A stretch of DNA of 64,000 nt from Acetobacteraceae bacterium (GTDB taxonomy: Bacteria; Pseudomonadota; Alphaproteobacteria; Acetobacterales; Acetobacteraceae): contig CP039460.1 of the NCBI GenBank assembly GCA_004843345.1, positions 1-64,000 on the forward strand, read 5' to 3'. Both the position numbers and the translations under genes were made by a program. The notes below the pieces were generated by a model that was not told the origin of the DNA, made no database searches, and saw nothing but the letters and a program-made list of their open reading frames with translations. Shown here piece after piece: positions 29,784 through 38,557 of the stretch (its first letter is position 1; each line of letters opens with the position of its first letter).

Positions 29784-30767
29784 ATGCCTTATTCTACATC
29801 AACCATTTCCGTATGTCGTCATGATTGGAAAAAGGAGGAAGTATCCGCTTTATTCACTTTACCTTTTGCAGATCTTCTTTTTAAGGCACAGCAAATTCAT
29901 AGAGAAAATCATGATCCTAACCGTGTTCAAATTTCCTCTTTACTTTCTATAAAAAGCGGTGGCTGCCCAGAGGATTGCGCCTATTGCCCACAGAGCTCTA
30001 AATACAACACCCCTGTAAAAGCAGATAAATTATTACCACTAGAGACGATTATTTCCAGAGCTAAAAGTGCGAAAGAGCAAGGCGCAGATCGTTTTTGTCT
30101 TGGTGCTGCTTGGCGTTCTCCAAAGGAAAGGGACATGAATGCTATCTGTGAAATGGTATCTGCTGTTAAAGCATTAGGCTTGGAAACATGCTTGACAATG
30201 GGCATGTTAACAGATGAGCAAGCTGAGCAACTTAAGGACTCTGGCCTAGATTATTATAACCATAATCTAGATACTTCAGAAGAATTTTATGGAACGGTCA
30301 TCACAACACGTACATATCAAGAACGCTTAAAAACGCTTAAAAATGTAAGAGATAATGGCATTCATATTTGCTGTGGTGGGATTATTGGAATGGGAGAAAG
30401 CATTCTCGATCGTGCCGAATTGATCAGAACATTGGCAAATTTACCCGTGCATCCTGAAAGTGTCCCTCTAAATCTCTTAATTCGTATTGAAGGCACGCCA
30501 TTAGAAAATCTTCCAGATGTTGATCTTTTTGATTTTATCAAAACAATTGCTGTTACGCGTATCTTGATGCCTAAAAGCCATGTTCGTTTAGCTGCTGGTC
30601 GCAAGGATTTATCAGATGAAGCTCATGCCCTATGCTTTTTGGCAGGCGCAAATTCTATCTTTTTAGGAGATCAACTATTAACAGCCGATAATTCTAGCGC
30701 CTCACGAGATGAAATGCTTTTGAAACGACTTGGCATCAAAACTGTTCAAAAGACAGCTTGTTGCTGA
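29784..30767 (+). CDS. bioB: Biotin synthase
   Basis: Radical-SAM enzyme inserting sulfur into dethiobiotin. The 327-residue protein has the cluster-binding [12 protein letters not shown] (Cys61, Cys65, Cys68), the YYNHNLDTS and GGIIGMGE stretches and the [15 protein letters not shown] segment that carries the [2Fe-2S] arginine. No other bio genes are in the window, so biotin genes are scattered here. An AGGAG at about 29766 is further than usual (about 14 bases) from the ATG. Confidence 0.97.
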   Translation: MPYSTSTISVCRHDWKKEEVSALFTLPFADLLFKAQQIHRENHDPNRVQISSLLSIKSGGCPEDCAYCPQSSKYNTPVKADKLLPLETIISRAKSAKEQGADRFCLGAAWRSPKERDMNAICEMVSAVKALGLETCLTMGMLTDEQAEQLKDSGLDYYNHNLDTSEEFYGTVITTRTYQERLKTLKNVRDNGIHICCGGIIGMGESILDRAELIRTLANLPVHPESVPLNLLIRIEGTPLENLPDVDLFDFIKTIAVTRILMPKSHVRLAAGRKDLSDEAHALCFLAGANSIFLGDQLLTADNSSASRDEMLLKRLGIKTVQKTACC

Positions 30768-30789
30768 CTCTTGTTATAAAGATATATTT

Positions 30790-30836
30790 ATTGGAAGGCT
30801 GAGAAAGAATAATTAGATCTATCCCAGCCTTCCAAT
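30790..30836. terminator. Long-loop hairpin between convergent bioB and TPR lipoprotein genes
   Basis: A 12-bp perfect stem, 30790-30801 with 30825-30836 (core TTGGAAGGCTG/CAGCCTTCCAA), encloses a 23-base loop in the 90-base gap between convergent genes. No T-tract follows on either strand. It is positioned like a bidirectional terminator. Confidence 0.45.
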
Positions 30837-30857
30837 TAAACAATTCTTAGGAAAAAA

Positions 30858-31652
30858 TTAAAGACTTGCTTTTTTACTAGAAGTTACCTGAGAGCGTAAA
30901 TTTGCGGCTCCTTGCTCATCTCCTAATCCTTCTAACGCATCAGCTTGTAGCAAAAGAGCTTCTCTCATGGCATCATATTCATGATTAATTCTACGTTTGA
31001 GACTCAAAGATTCTGCCTGTTTTTCTGCAACTTTAAAATCTCTCTTTAAAAGGTCTTGTCTTATTAGAAGCTCATCTTCATTTTCAGTTTCAACTTTATT
31101 TTTACCGAGAATAGAAGAAAGTTTTTGAATATCCTCAGTTAAAGCATTTTGCTGTTTCAGCGCAGCATCATTTAAACCTTTAACATATAATGCATGTGTT
31201 TTTATTTCAGAATCTTGTCCTGTCAAACAAGGAGCTAAAATTTTTAGAGATTCATACCAATCTTTTTTAGTATTCAATGCAATACTTTGAATCAAAGCTA
31301 ATCTCAAAGAATTTTGAAAAGATTTATGTTTTTTTAAACCTTTTTGCGCTGCATAGACTGTCTTCAAAGCGTCTTCTGGTTCATGTGATCGCAACTGTGT
31401 TAAAGCAAGATTGTAAGCAGAAACTTCAATTGATTCTGGATCATCTGCCTCCAATGCTCTTGATAACGCTTGGCGGTAAAATGGAAGTGCGGCTTGAATA
31501 CGGTTATCGTTAACCATGTCCCCACCCGTCTCCATCAAACTGATGTACGTCTCGTCAGACCAACCCAAATGAGAAACTGTCGCATGATGACATCCACCAA
31601 GCAGAAGCGATGAGAAAACCGTTATTCTAATATAATTATAAAAATTTCTCAT
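30858..31652 (-). CDS. TPR-like lipoprotein of the Mla-type operon
   Basis: A 264-residue predicted lipoprotein: signal peptide with lipobox SLLLGGC (Cys at about 21), then helical repeats resembling tetratricopeptides (ALPFYRQALSRALEADDPES, EVSAYNLALTQLRSHEP). Its ATG overlaps the MlaD stop (ATGA). Mla/Pqi/Let operons often end with a small auxiliary lipoprotein of another fold; here a TPR-like protein takes that place. It may link the MCE protein to an outer partner or to peptidoglycan; this is inferred from the operon only. Confidence 0.7.
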   Translation of the reverse strand: MRNFYNYIRITVFSSLLLGGCHHATVSHLGWSDETYISLMETGGDMVNDNRIQAALPFYRQALSRALEADDPESIEVSAYNLALTQLRSHEPEDALKTVYAAQKGLKKHKSFQNSLRLALIQSIALNTKKDWYESLKILAPCLTGQDSEIKTHALYVKGLNDAALKQQNALTEDIQKLSSILGKNKVETENEDELLIRQDLLKRDFKVAEKQAESLSLKRRINHEYDAMREALLLQADALEGLGDEQGAANLRSQVTSSKKASL

Positions 31653-32593
31653 GAAGATGCCTTTGATGGTGGAAGAGCTAATTCATTTGCAGTTATTCCT
31701 GGCTGTTGGCCACTTCCACCAAGTAACCAAAGTGAACGTAATTGATTGGAAAGTTTTCTTAAACTATCTGCTGTCATTTCTGCTTCAGAAAGTACCGCGG
31801 GCAACTGTCCAGTCGCATCATCGACGTTTTTCAAGACACCATCGACGTGAGGCATGGAGTGATTAACATTAGATGCTAAACTATTCAATTGTTTCTCTAA
31901 AGGTCTTAGTTGAGCAATAGATAGCTCGACACTATCAAGAAGTTTATTCACTTTCTGAAGAGTATCTTCTTTTGATAGAAGAGCACCAACAGTCCCCTTA
32001 CCTTTTTCTATACCAGTAATAATTAAACGTGTTTCTTTTGTGATGGCTTCAACATTTTGTGTAATAGCTTCAATGTTATCCATAGCAGGAACTGCTCGAG
32101 CATGAATATCTTTAAGCGTTTCCATAATAATATTTTGTGGATTAGGTGCAACTGTTGCGTTTAAAACAGCAAATCCCCAATCAAGAGGCTGACCACGTCC
32201 CCTTCCGACATCCATATAGCTAGCACCGGCGACAATAAAACGTCGGCTAATCATAACGGGGCTATCTGTTCTAATGAAAGGCTCAAACTGAGGTTCAATA
32301 TTTCCAACCGCATACATACGACCAGATTCATTGAGGCGCAACTGACGAATTTCACCAGCATGCGCTCCCATAACGTCAATGTCACTTCCCACACCGATTC
32401 CCGCGATACCGTTAGGCGGCAGAATGAAGTAAAGCGTTCCTGAAGGCGCAAGCCATTGCCGAACGAAACCAGCTTCAACAAGGGAAGCAATAAAAACAAC
32501 AAAACCTATTAAGACAAGTAAACCTGTCCATTCGTTAGCATACTGACTACGAAACAATGTCTTTGAGGTGCTGGAACGCTTAAAACGAGCCAC
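31649..32593 (-). CDS. MlaD-like MCE-domain protein
   Basis: Periplasmic lipid-carrying ring subunit of an Mla-type system. The 314-residue protein has one N-terminal transmembrane helix (about 22-40), one MCE domain (about 51-130, with VGSDIDVMGAHAGEI and IVAGASYMDVGRG) and a long helical, coiled-coil-like C-terminal region (about 165-285) that could form a tunnel or needle. It begins with GTG 32593, which shares one base with the stop of the upstream ATPase-like gene (TAGTG). The MCE assignment is confident; the lipid is unknown. Confidence 0.88.
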   Translation of the reverse strand: MARFKRSSTSKTLFRSQYANEWTGLLVLIGFVVFIASLVEAGFVRQWLAPSGTLYFILPPNGIAGIGVGSDIDVMGAHAGEIRQLRLNESGRMYAVGNIEPQFEPFIRTDSPVMISRRFIVAGASYMDVGRGRGQPLDWGFAVLNATVAPNPQNIIMETLKDIHARAVPAMDNIEAITQNVEAITKETRLIITGIEKGKGTVGALLSKEDTLQKVNKLLDSVELSIAQLRPLEKQLNSLASNVNHSMPHVDGVLKNVDDATGQLPAVLSEAEMTADSLRKLSNQLRSLWLLGGSGQQPGITANELALPPSKASS

Positions 32594-33336
32594 TAAAATA
32601 TCTCCTTCTTTGGAAGTAAACCATCATCATCCAAACGAAATCTTTGGCAACGTTCTAACCCTGTATTTTCCCAAATAGAGGGGTTGTTCGAAGACCATAC
32701 AACAGCGACACCTCGCTGACGTGCTTGGCTTAAAGTGTCCATGAACGAATTATAAAAGTCAGGGTGTTCTAAAGAAATAGGATTTTCAAAAAAAAGCACT
32801 TGGGGATACCCTAAAAATGCCCTAATGCACTGTGAACGCAATGCATCCAAGGGCGAAAGACGATTCGGCGTTAATAAAGGTAATCCAGGCATACCAAATT
32901 TTATAGCCAAAGCCGTCGCATTACGAATGAGTAAATCTAGAGGCAAAGAAGTGTGATGGAGATTAGGCCAAAGAATATTTGCTTCTGTCTCTAACAAATC
33001 CAACCAGCCTCCAATCTGAAACGTTCTTCCAATTTTTCCTCTAAGGGCATTTGCTTTAATTGGAGAAAGTTTACTCCATTCCAACCCGAGACATTTCACG
33101 CTGCCTTGAGATGCAGGAATGAGGCCCATGCAAAAATCAAAAAAAGCAGATGCCATAGAGGGCGTTTGACATTCAATTAAAGCACAGTCTCCAGGGCTAA
33201 GCGTTAGATTATAACGACTAAGTGCCAACTCAAAACCTTCCAAAAAAGGAACTGCATCCACTATTTCTAGAGCCGCATCCCCTAGAACTATCTTAGTATC
33301 TTTATTCTGGATCTTTTCTTTTTCTGTTTCTGTCAT
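32593..33336 (-). CDS. Degenerate MlaF-like ABC ATPase subunit (pseudo-ATPase)
   Basis: Position between MlaE and MlaD genes, size (247 residues) and overall pattern identify the MlaF slot. The catalytic motifs are broken: Walker A (expected GxxGxGKT) reads ECQTPSMAS at about 55-63. The signature LSGGQ is LSPLD (160-164), Walker B/catalytic Glu is FFENP (Glu184, Asn185), and the H-loop His is Asn (SSNNP, about 216). The Q-loop Gln107 in TFQIGG is kept. The frame is intact with no frameshift, and both ends overlap neighbours (ATGA upstream, TAGTG downstream), arguing for a retained structural role. ATP hydrolysis by this copy is unlikely. Confidence 0.82.
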   Translation of the reverse strand: MTETEKEKIQNKDTKIVLGDAALEIVDAVPFLEGFELALSRYNLTLSPGDCALIECQTPSMASAFFDFCMGLIPASQGSVKCLGLEWSKLSPIKANALRGKIGRTFQIGGWLDLLETEANILWPNLHHTSLPLDLLIRNATALAIKFGMPGLPLLTPNRLSPLDALRSQCIRAFLGYPQVLFFENPISLEHPDFYNSFMDTLSQARQRGVAVVWSSNNPSIWENTGLERCQRFRLDDDGLLPKKEIF

Positions 33337-34145
33337 TTGATAAGAACATCCGCAGCAACATTTAAAATTAAAATAGCAACGATCCCTCTGGTAAATCCTT
33401 TTGGAATTACTTTAGTCATGTTTTCCGATACAGACACATCTAATCCTGTAAGTGTCGAGCTAATACCGACAGCAAACCCCGTGAGCAAGAATTTCACTGG
33501 AATAGCGATATAATTTATAGGATCAATGCTTGAGGTAACTTGATAAAGGAAAGACCAAATTGGCATGGTAGCCGTATTTTCTGCCCAACATGCAACATAT
33601 CCTGTAACTAATGCAATAACGCTAAAGAGCATACCAAGCGTAAAAGAGCTTAGTGTCAAAGCAACTGTTCTTGGCATCATAAACTGCAAGAAAGAGTCTA
33701 CTCCCATTGCTTCAAAGGCTTTAATTTGCCCTGAAAGGCTCAAGGAACTCAAATCTGCGACAATAAGTGAGCCTGAACGTCCCAATAAAATAATACCGAC
33801 AAGTAAAGGCCCAATTTCTTTGACAAGAATACCAGAAAGAACAGAGCCAGTGCTTTGAGACATACCTGCAAAACCAAGCCAATAAACAGCCTGTGTAACG
33901 ATTCCAATACCGCCCAAAATGGCCGTCACTAATGTACTTGGAACACCTCCTAAAGCAGCTTGGTTCAGTGTTCTCCAAAAATCAATCTTAACACTTCTTC
34001 TCCATGACGCTGGCACACATGCTGCCGTTATCACTCCCCAGCTAACACCAATAAATGTTAAAAAGAAGCGTGGATGAAAAAAGACAAACTTCCCTAGTGC
34101 CGAAAGCGCAGCTTCTATCCAATGGAAGTGAACAGGAACTTTCAC
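33333..34145 (-). CDS. MlaE-like permease
   Basis: Inner-membrane permease of an Mla-type lipid transporter, 270 residues with five to six transmembrane segments. It has the family stretch KEIGPLLVGIILLGRSGS followed by QIKAFEAMGVDSFLQFMMPR, including the conserved coupling region (EAMGVD) that normally contacts MlaF. The start is GTG 34145, overlapping the stop of the upstream sensor gene (GTGA). Its ATG/TGA overlap with the ATPase-like gene implies a fixed ratio of subunits. Confidence 0.9.
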   Translation of the reverse strand: MKVPVHFHWIEAALSALGKFVFFHPRFFLTFIGVSWGVITAACVPASWRRSVKIDFWRTLNQAALGGVPSTLVTAILGGIGIVTQAVYWLGFAGMSQSTGSVLSGILVKEIGPLLVGIILLGRSGSLIVADLSSLSLSGQIKAFEAMGVDSFLQFMMPRTVALTLSSFTLGMLFSVIALVTGYVACWAENTATMPIWSFLYQVTSSIDPINYIAIPVKFLLTGFAVGISSTLTGLDVSVSENMTKVIPKGFTRGIVAILILNVAADVLIK

Positions 34146-36511
34146 CAGCGACCTGCCAATATGTAAGAGGTAGCAATTCCAACATCAGGTTGATAAAAAC
34201 TTCCACGAGGCCTAAACAAATATTGATCCTTCAATTTTTGGTGTGCGCTATCTGACACTTGAATGACTCCTTCTCCTGGCGCTGTATCAGCAAGAAGTTC
34301 TGCCGTAGCTAAAGATTCCCCCCAAATATTAAAAACGGCAGGATCTTCACCAAAACGGGAAACAAGTGCAGTCGAACTATCAATACCTATACTAAAAGAC
34401 AGCTTGGTATTCTGTTGCGCTAAAATATTTAAGCATTTCTCTCTAATTTGAAGAGAAGCTTCTGCTAATCTGGTAATCGCAAGAGGATCTGTCACAAGTG
34501 AACAGTCTCCTAAAAATACGACACGATTTCCTAAAACTTGCAGAGCAAACACAGACAAACTCTTGCAAATCTCTTGAATATTTTTTGCTAAATTTTCAAC
34601 AAGAGCAATAATGTCCCTATCATCTGCATGTTGAGAAGAATAAGCTCTATTTAATTTCAGAACCATAATCGGGACATCTGGATACATGCCTGAATGAGGC
34701 ACTTTTTCATTATCCTTTTCTCCCTTTTCAGGCGAAATTAAAAAACCCTCAAGATGTTTAAAAGTGTTATCTCTTCCTGAAACTGCCAAATCCAGTTTTA
34801 CTTGTTTCTGATGACTTGTGTCTCTAGCTTCACTTACAGAAAAACGTAAAGACATAATCGCAGAAATCAAAGAGATTATTAAATCTCCTTGAGCTAAATG
34901 ATCTGGATTAGTAAGTGTCAGAGCGCCAATTGCTTGGTGCATATTTAGAACAGGATAAAAAACAACCGTGCCATCTTCTCCTGCCTGCTTTGCAAGACGA
35001 GAAAGCCCTTCTGCCCCAGGGGTTTGATCAACAACGTTTCCAATGTCTAAGCTAAGAGAATGACCTTCTTCAAGTGCCTGAAAAAGATGCTGATTTAGTT
35101 CACGTTCCAGCTCCATGCCAACGGCATGAACCCCTTGTTTAGAATCAAATAAATCCTCACAAACTAAAGATTTTGAATCCGGCAACAAACGCCAAATAGC
35201 GGCTCTAGAAGAACCTGTGATACCAGTAAGAATTTCTGTTAAAATAGGAATATCATGATCTGGATCAAGGAGATTTGGAATCGTGGCTATTTTCAATAAT
35301 GTTGTGCGCTCTTTCTCCTCTTTAGCCGCATTTAAGCTCCTCTCTTTTCTATATTTCCGAATTTTGTTCCCTTGATAAATTAGAGCAATAGAAAGAAAAA
35401 TGGCTAATAATGTAATTATAAAAGAAGAATAAAAACTCTGTTCTTTAGTTTTTTGAATAAAACTTGCAAATTCATTCTCAGGTGCATTCAGCATCAATAC
35501 CCAGTCACGCTGCGTTTTAGGCAAACCTGTTGAAATTGCAATATAATTTTTTTTATGAGCAGAAATGATATGTGCACCAGCTCCGTTAACACGAAAAATA
35601 TTCAAGGCACGGGTAAAAACAGGCTGTGTAACTGGATTTAAAAAAACATCTGTTGCGTCAAAATCCGGGTTATTTAATCCTATCATATTGTGACCAGCAA
35701 TAACTTTACCACTGCGATCAACAATGACAGCCTGTCCCGTTTTTCCAACAATCAAACTATTGATGAAGTCACTTAATTCATTAAGCGATATGTTAATTGC
35801 AAAGACTTTTCTATGACCTAGCGAGTCTGCATAAGCTGTAGATGCCGTAATTAAAAAATGATGCGTATAAGCATCCCAATACGGCGGTGTCCAATGAATG
35901 CGATTTACAGTTTCCGAAGAGGAATTAGCCTCCTCGAAGAGCCCATTAACTGCGTTAGTGTACCAATTGTCCTTCCTAGGATCCGTATATGGAATATTGT
36001 TTTTTGATACTTCAGTAATAGCCTGCCCTTCAGGCGTGACCGTTTTTTTAGCATAGTTTGCTTTAGTTTCTTCAGAATTTGGTAAAATCTCAATTTCTTT
36101 AAAATTTTCACCATCCCTAGAGACAATCCACAGCTGACCGTCTTGGTTAGCAAGATAAAAACTATCAACTTGCTGAGAAAGCCTTAAAATTGAACGTGTA
36201 AACAGCTTAAAGTTCGTAACATTATCCTGCTTGGAAGTACTATCAAGCATGTCGTGAGCAAGCATACCACTCGAACTTGCAGGAGCTAGATAATCTGTTA
36301 CTTTTTGAGCAACATAACGTTGTTCACTTTCCATCAATTGCTTAGAAAGCGCAACGGTTCCTGTATGGGCAACCTCATAATTTTTCCACGAGGCCCAAAC
36401 AATTGTTCCAATAACGACAGCAACACTCACGACAGGAATGCATATACTTATAATTTGTCGCCTGTTGGCTCTCAGATCAGCATAAGGATCTATAATTTCA
36501 GCTGTTGGCAC
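34142..36511 (-). CDS. Membrane sensor with Cache, GAF-like and degenerate class III cyclase domains
   Basis: A 789-residue protein: transmembrane helix (about 18-40), extracytoplasmic double-Cache-like sensor (about 45-365, with DSFYLANQDGQLW and VGKTGQAVIVDRSGKVIAG), second helix (about 366-388), GAF-like region (about 410-560) and a C-terminal adenylate/guanylate-cyclase fold (about 605-775). The cyclase lacks the metal-binding Asp pair (IMVLKLN; LGNRVVF in place of GD) and the catalytic Asn/Arg (GESLATAELL), so cyclase activity is unlikely. The start is GTG 36511. It overlaps mlaE and heads the lipid-transport operon, suggesting it regulates or senses for that system. Confidence 0.78.
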   Translation of the reverse strand: MPTAEIIDPYADLRANRRQIISICIPVVSVAVVIGTIVWASWKNYEVAHTGTVALSKQLMESEQRYVAQKVTDYLAPASSSGMLAHDMLDSTSKQDNVTNFKLFTRSILRLSQQVDSFYLANQDGQLWIVSRDGENFKEIEILPNSEETKANYAKKTVTPEGQAITEVSKNNIPYTDPRKDNWYTNAVNGLFEEANSSSETVNRIHWTPPYWDAYTHHFLITASTAYADSLGHRKVFAINISLNELSDFINSLIVGKTGQAVIVDRSGKVIAGHNMIGLNNPDFDATDVFLNPVTQPVFTRALNIFRVNGAGAHIISAHKKNYIAISTGLPKTQRDWVLMLNAPENEFASFIQKTKEQSFYSSFIITLLAIFLSIALIYQGNKIRKYRKERSLNAAKEEKERTTLLKIATIPNLLDPDHDIPILTEILTGITGSSRAAIWRLLPDSKSLVCEDLFDSKQGVHAVGMELERELNQHLFQALEEGHSLSLDIGNVVDQTPGAEGLSRLAKQAGEDGTVVFYPVLNMHQAIGALTLTNPDHLAQGDLIISLISAIMSLRFSVSEARDTSHQKQVKLDLAVSGRDNTFKHLEGFLISPEKGEKDNEKVPHSGMYPDVPIMVLKLNRAYSSQHADDRDIIALVENLAKNIQEICKSLSVFALQVLGNRVVFLGDCSLVTDPLAITRLAEASLQIREKCLNILAQQNTKLSFSIGIDSSTALVSRFGEDPAVFNIWGESLATAELLADTAPGEGVIQVSDSAHQKLKDQYLFRPRGSFYQPDVGIATSYILAGRW

Positions 36512-36614
36512 GTTAATTTCTTTCTCGACCTCGTTAAAGTATAGTATATCCAGACATAACGATATTTTTATAGTATAAAAAGTTTTTTATCGTCCTTCTT
36601 GGAAAATTACGAAA

Positions 36615-37475
36615 ATGTATTTGTATTCACTAACCTCTCAAGAAATCATTAAAGTGTCTGGAGAAGGACGTAAAGATTTTTTACAACCACTTGTCACATG
36701 TGACCTTTTACAACTCTCAAATGGATCTGCTTTATATGGTGCGTTTTTAACACCTCAAGGCAAAATTAGAACAACTTTCTTTTTATTTGAAGCCAAAAAT
36801 GAACTTTTTCTTGAAGTTCCTAAAAGCCAGATAGAGAATATTTTAAAGTATCTTTCGAAGCTTAAATTACGACACAAAGTAAATTTTGCAAAAAGCTCTC
36901 TTAAGGCTTTTGCAAGCCCTTCTCTGGAAAAATTATCACCAAAAATAAAATTTTCCTTTAAAGATCCAAGAGCAACAGAACTTGGTTGGAAACTGCTATC
37001 CGAGGATTCCCATCTTTCTGTAGCACAAAAGGATGAAGCGAGTTACACTGAATACCTTGCAAAATTCGGAATTTTAAGCGACACGCTCATTTTACAGCAT
37101 AGAAATACAAATTATCCTTCAGAAATGAATTTAGATTTATTCCATGCAATTGCTTGGAATAAAGGTTGTTATGTTGGGCAAGAAGTAGTTGCACGTTTCC
37201 ATCATAGAAATCTAACTAAGAAACGAAGCTTTCTTTTAACCTCTTTACAGCAAAAAGAAACTTTACTTACGGAAGATTCAGATCCAACTGATAGAACGCT
37301 CTTTACTAAAGAAGGAAAGGTTGCGGGATCTGTAATTTATGAAACATCTTCAACGAGTTTATTGGCCTTTGTTTTAAAAACATGCTGGAATGAAAAAATA
37401 TTTCAATTAAAGGGCGAATTTTTTGAAAAAAAGAACTGCCTATCTTACCAAAAATTAAAAAACATATTGAAATAG
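36615..37475 (+). CDS. ygfZ: Folate-binding iron-sulfur assembly factor YgfZ
   Basis: GcvT-like tetrahydrofolate-binding protein that helps maintain Fe-S enzymes, including radical-SAM proteins such as BioB and MiaB encoded nearby. The 286-residue protein carries the diagnostic WNKGCYVGQEVVAR motif with the conserved Cys. N-terminal FLQPLVTCDL resembles the family's opening. It diverges from the sensor operon across about 100 bases. Confidence 0.94.
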   Translation: MYLYSLTSQEIIKVSGEGRKDFLQPLVTCDLLQLSNGSALYGAFLTPQGKIRTTFFLFEAKNELFLEVPKSQIENILKYLSKLKLRHKVNFAKSSLKAFASPSLEKLSPKIKFSFKDPRATELGWKLLSEDSHLSVAQKDEASYTEYLAKFGILSDTLILQHRNTNYPSEMNLDLFHAIAWNKGCYVGQEVVARFHHRNLTKKRSFLLTSLQQKETLLTEDSDPTDRTLFTKEGKVAGSVIYETSSTSLLAFVLKTCWNEKIFQLKGEFFEKKNCLSYQKLKNILK

Positions 37476-37551
37476 AGGATTTTTATTTTTGTAACACGAT
37501 CAGAAATGCTAATTGTTTCTGGAGAAATCTTTATCTTAAAGGATACCAAAC

Positions 37552-38406
37552 TTGATTGATCAATCTCTCTCAGGCGCCGCTATTCTCTTCAAGGAAGCGC
37601 TTCCAATTTTGTTTTTATTAACGTTGTGGGATTTCTTGGTTGTTATTGGTTTTTTATTTTTCAATTTAGATTGGCTAAATCAATCTAATATACCAATTAC
37701 TATTCTAGGATCTGTTCTGGTTATCATTGTGGGTATCCGCAATAATGCCGCATACGGTCGCTGGTGGGAAGCAAGAAGCCTTTGGGGAAGCGTTACAAAT
37801 AACTGCCGAAATTTTGGTCGTGATGTAATGTCTTTCCTAGACGAAGACGTTATGCTGATGAAGCTGATCGCTTTATATCCTAGATTTTTAAAATATGGAT
37901 TAAGAAAGTTACCTCCTCCTGAGTCTCTTAGAGGAGAACTTCGCACGTTATTGCCTACTGATGGTGACTATATTTCAAACGCTGCAAATCCAGCTGATAT
38001 GCTCCTTTGCAAAATAGGTATTATTTCTACTCAACTTGCGTACAAGATGCCAAATGTTATTGGAATTTTACCAAACATAGATAGATCTCTTTCCGCGTTA
38101 GCTAATGCGCAAGGTGGTTTAGAGAGGATTAGCAAAACACCGCTTCCCGTTCAGTATACTTTTTTACCAACCGTTATTACACGTGTCTTTTGCATTGTTC
38201 TCCCCTTAACAGGTGTTCAGGCACTCGGTTGGTGGACGCCCTTAGGATCAAGTCTTATTGGTGTTTTTTTTGAAATGCTTAATCAAAGTGGTATTTCACT
38301 ACAAAGTCCTTTTAGTAACGGCCCGCACGCCCTTCCTCTCAAACAAATCTGTTACACAATCAAAACGAATATTTATGAAATGAAAGGTAACATTACGTCT
38401 TCTTAA
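37552..38406 (+). CDS. Bestrophin-family channel-like membrane protein
   Basis: A 284-residue polytopic protein with IVGIRNNAAYGRWWEARSLWG in the first third, the family hallmark of bestrophin/UPF0187 proteins. Bacterial bestrophins conduct cations or anions; selectivity cannot be read here. It starts with TTG 37552, supported by AAAGGA about eight bases upstream; there is no in-frame ATG before the conserved region. Confidence 0.9.
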   Translation: MIDQSLSGAAILFKEALPILFLLTLWDFLVVIGFLFFNLDWLNQSNIPITILGSVLVIIVGIRNNAAYGRWWEARSLWGSVTNNCRNFGRDVMSFLDEDVMLMKLIALYPRFLKYGLRKLPPPESLRGELRTLLPTDGDYISNAANPADMLLCKIGIISTQLAYKMPNVIGILPNIDRSLSALANAQGGLERISKTPLPVQYTFLPTVITRVFCIVLPLTGVQALGWWTPLGSSLIGVFFEMLNQSGISLQSPFSNGPHALPLKQICYTIKTNIYEMKGNITSS

Positions 38407-38419
38407 AATAATCGTTAGA

Positions 38420-38464
38420 AAAGATATTTTGAGACTGTTCCTAATTCAAATCTTAAATATCTTT
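38420..38464 (+). terminator. Hairpin after the bestrophin gene
   Basis: AAAGATATTT (38420-38429) pairs with AAATATCTTT (38455-38464), with an inner TTGA/TCAA pairing possible. GTGTTTT follows. All-AT stem and long loop; plausible weak terminator. Confidence 0.35.
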
Positions 38465-38557
38465 GTGTTTTACCCCTAAAATACCACTGAAGAATTTAAT
38501 CATATTATTTACTAGAATTAGATGATGATTAATAAAAATTATGATAAGGAATGCTCT

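Noticed and set aside
32593-33336. The MlaF-like gene as a pseudogene
   Set aside because: Full-length intact frame with overlapping starts and stops on both sides and normal neighbours; degenerate catalysis alone does not show decay.
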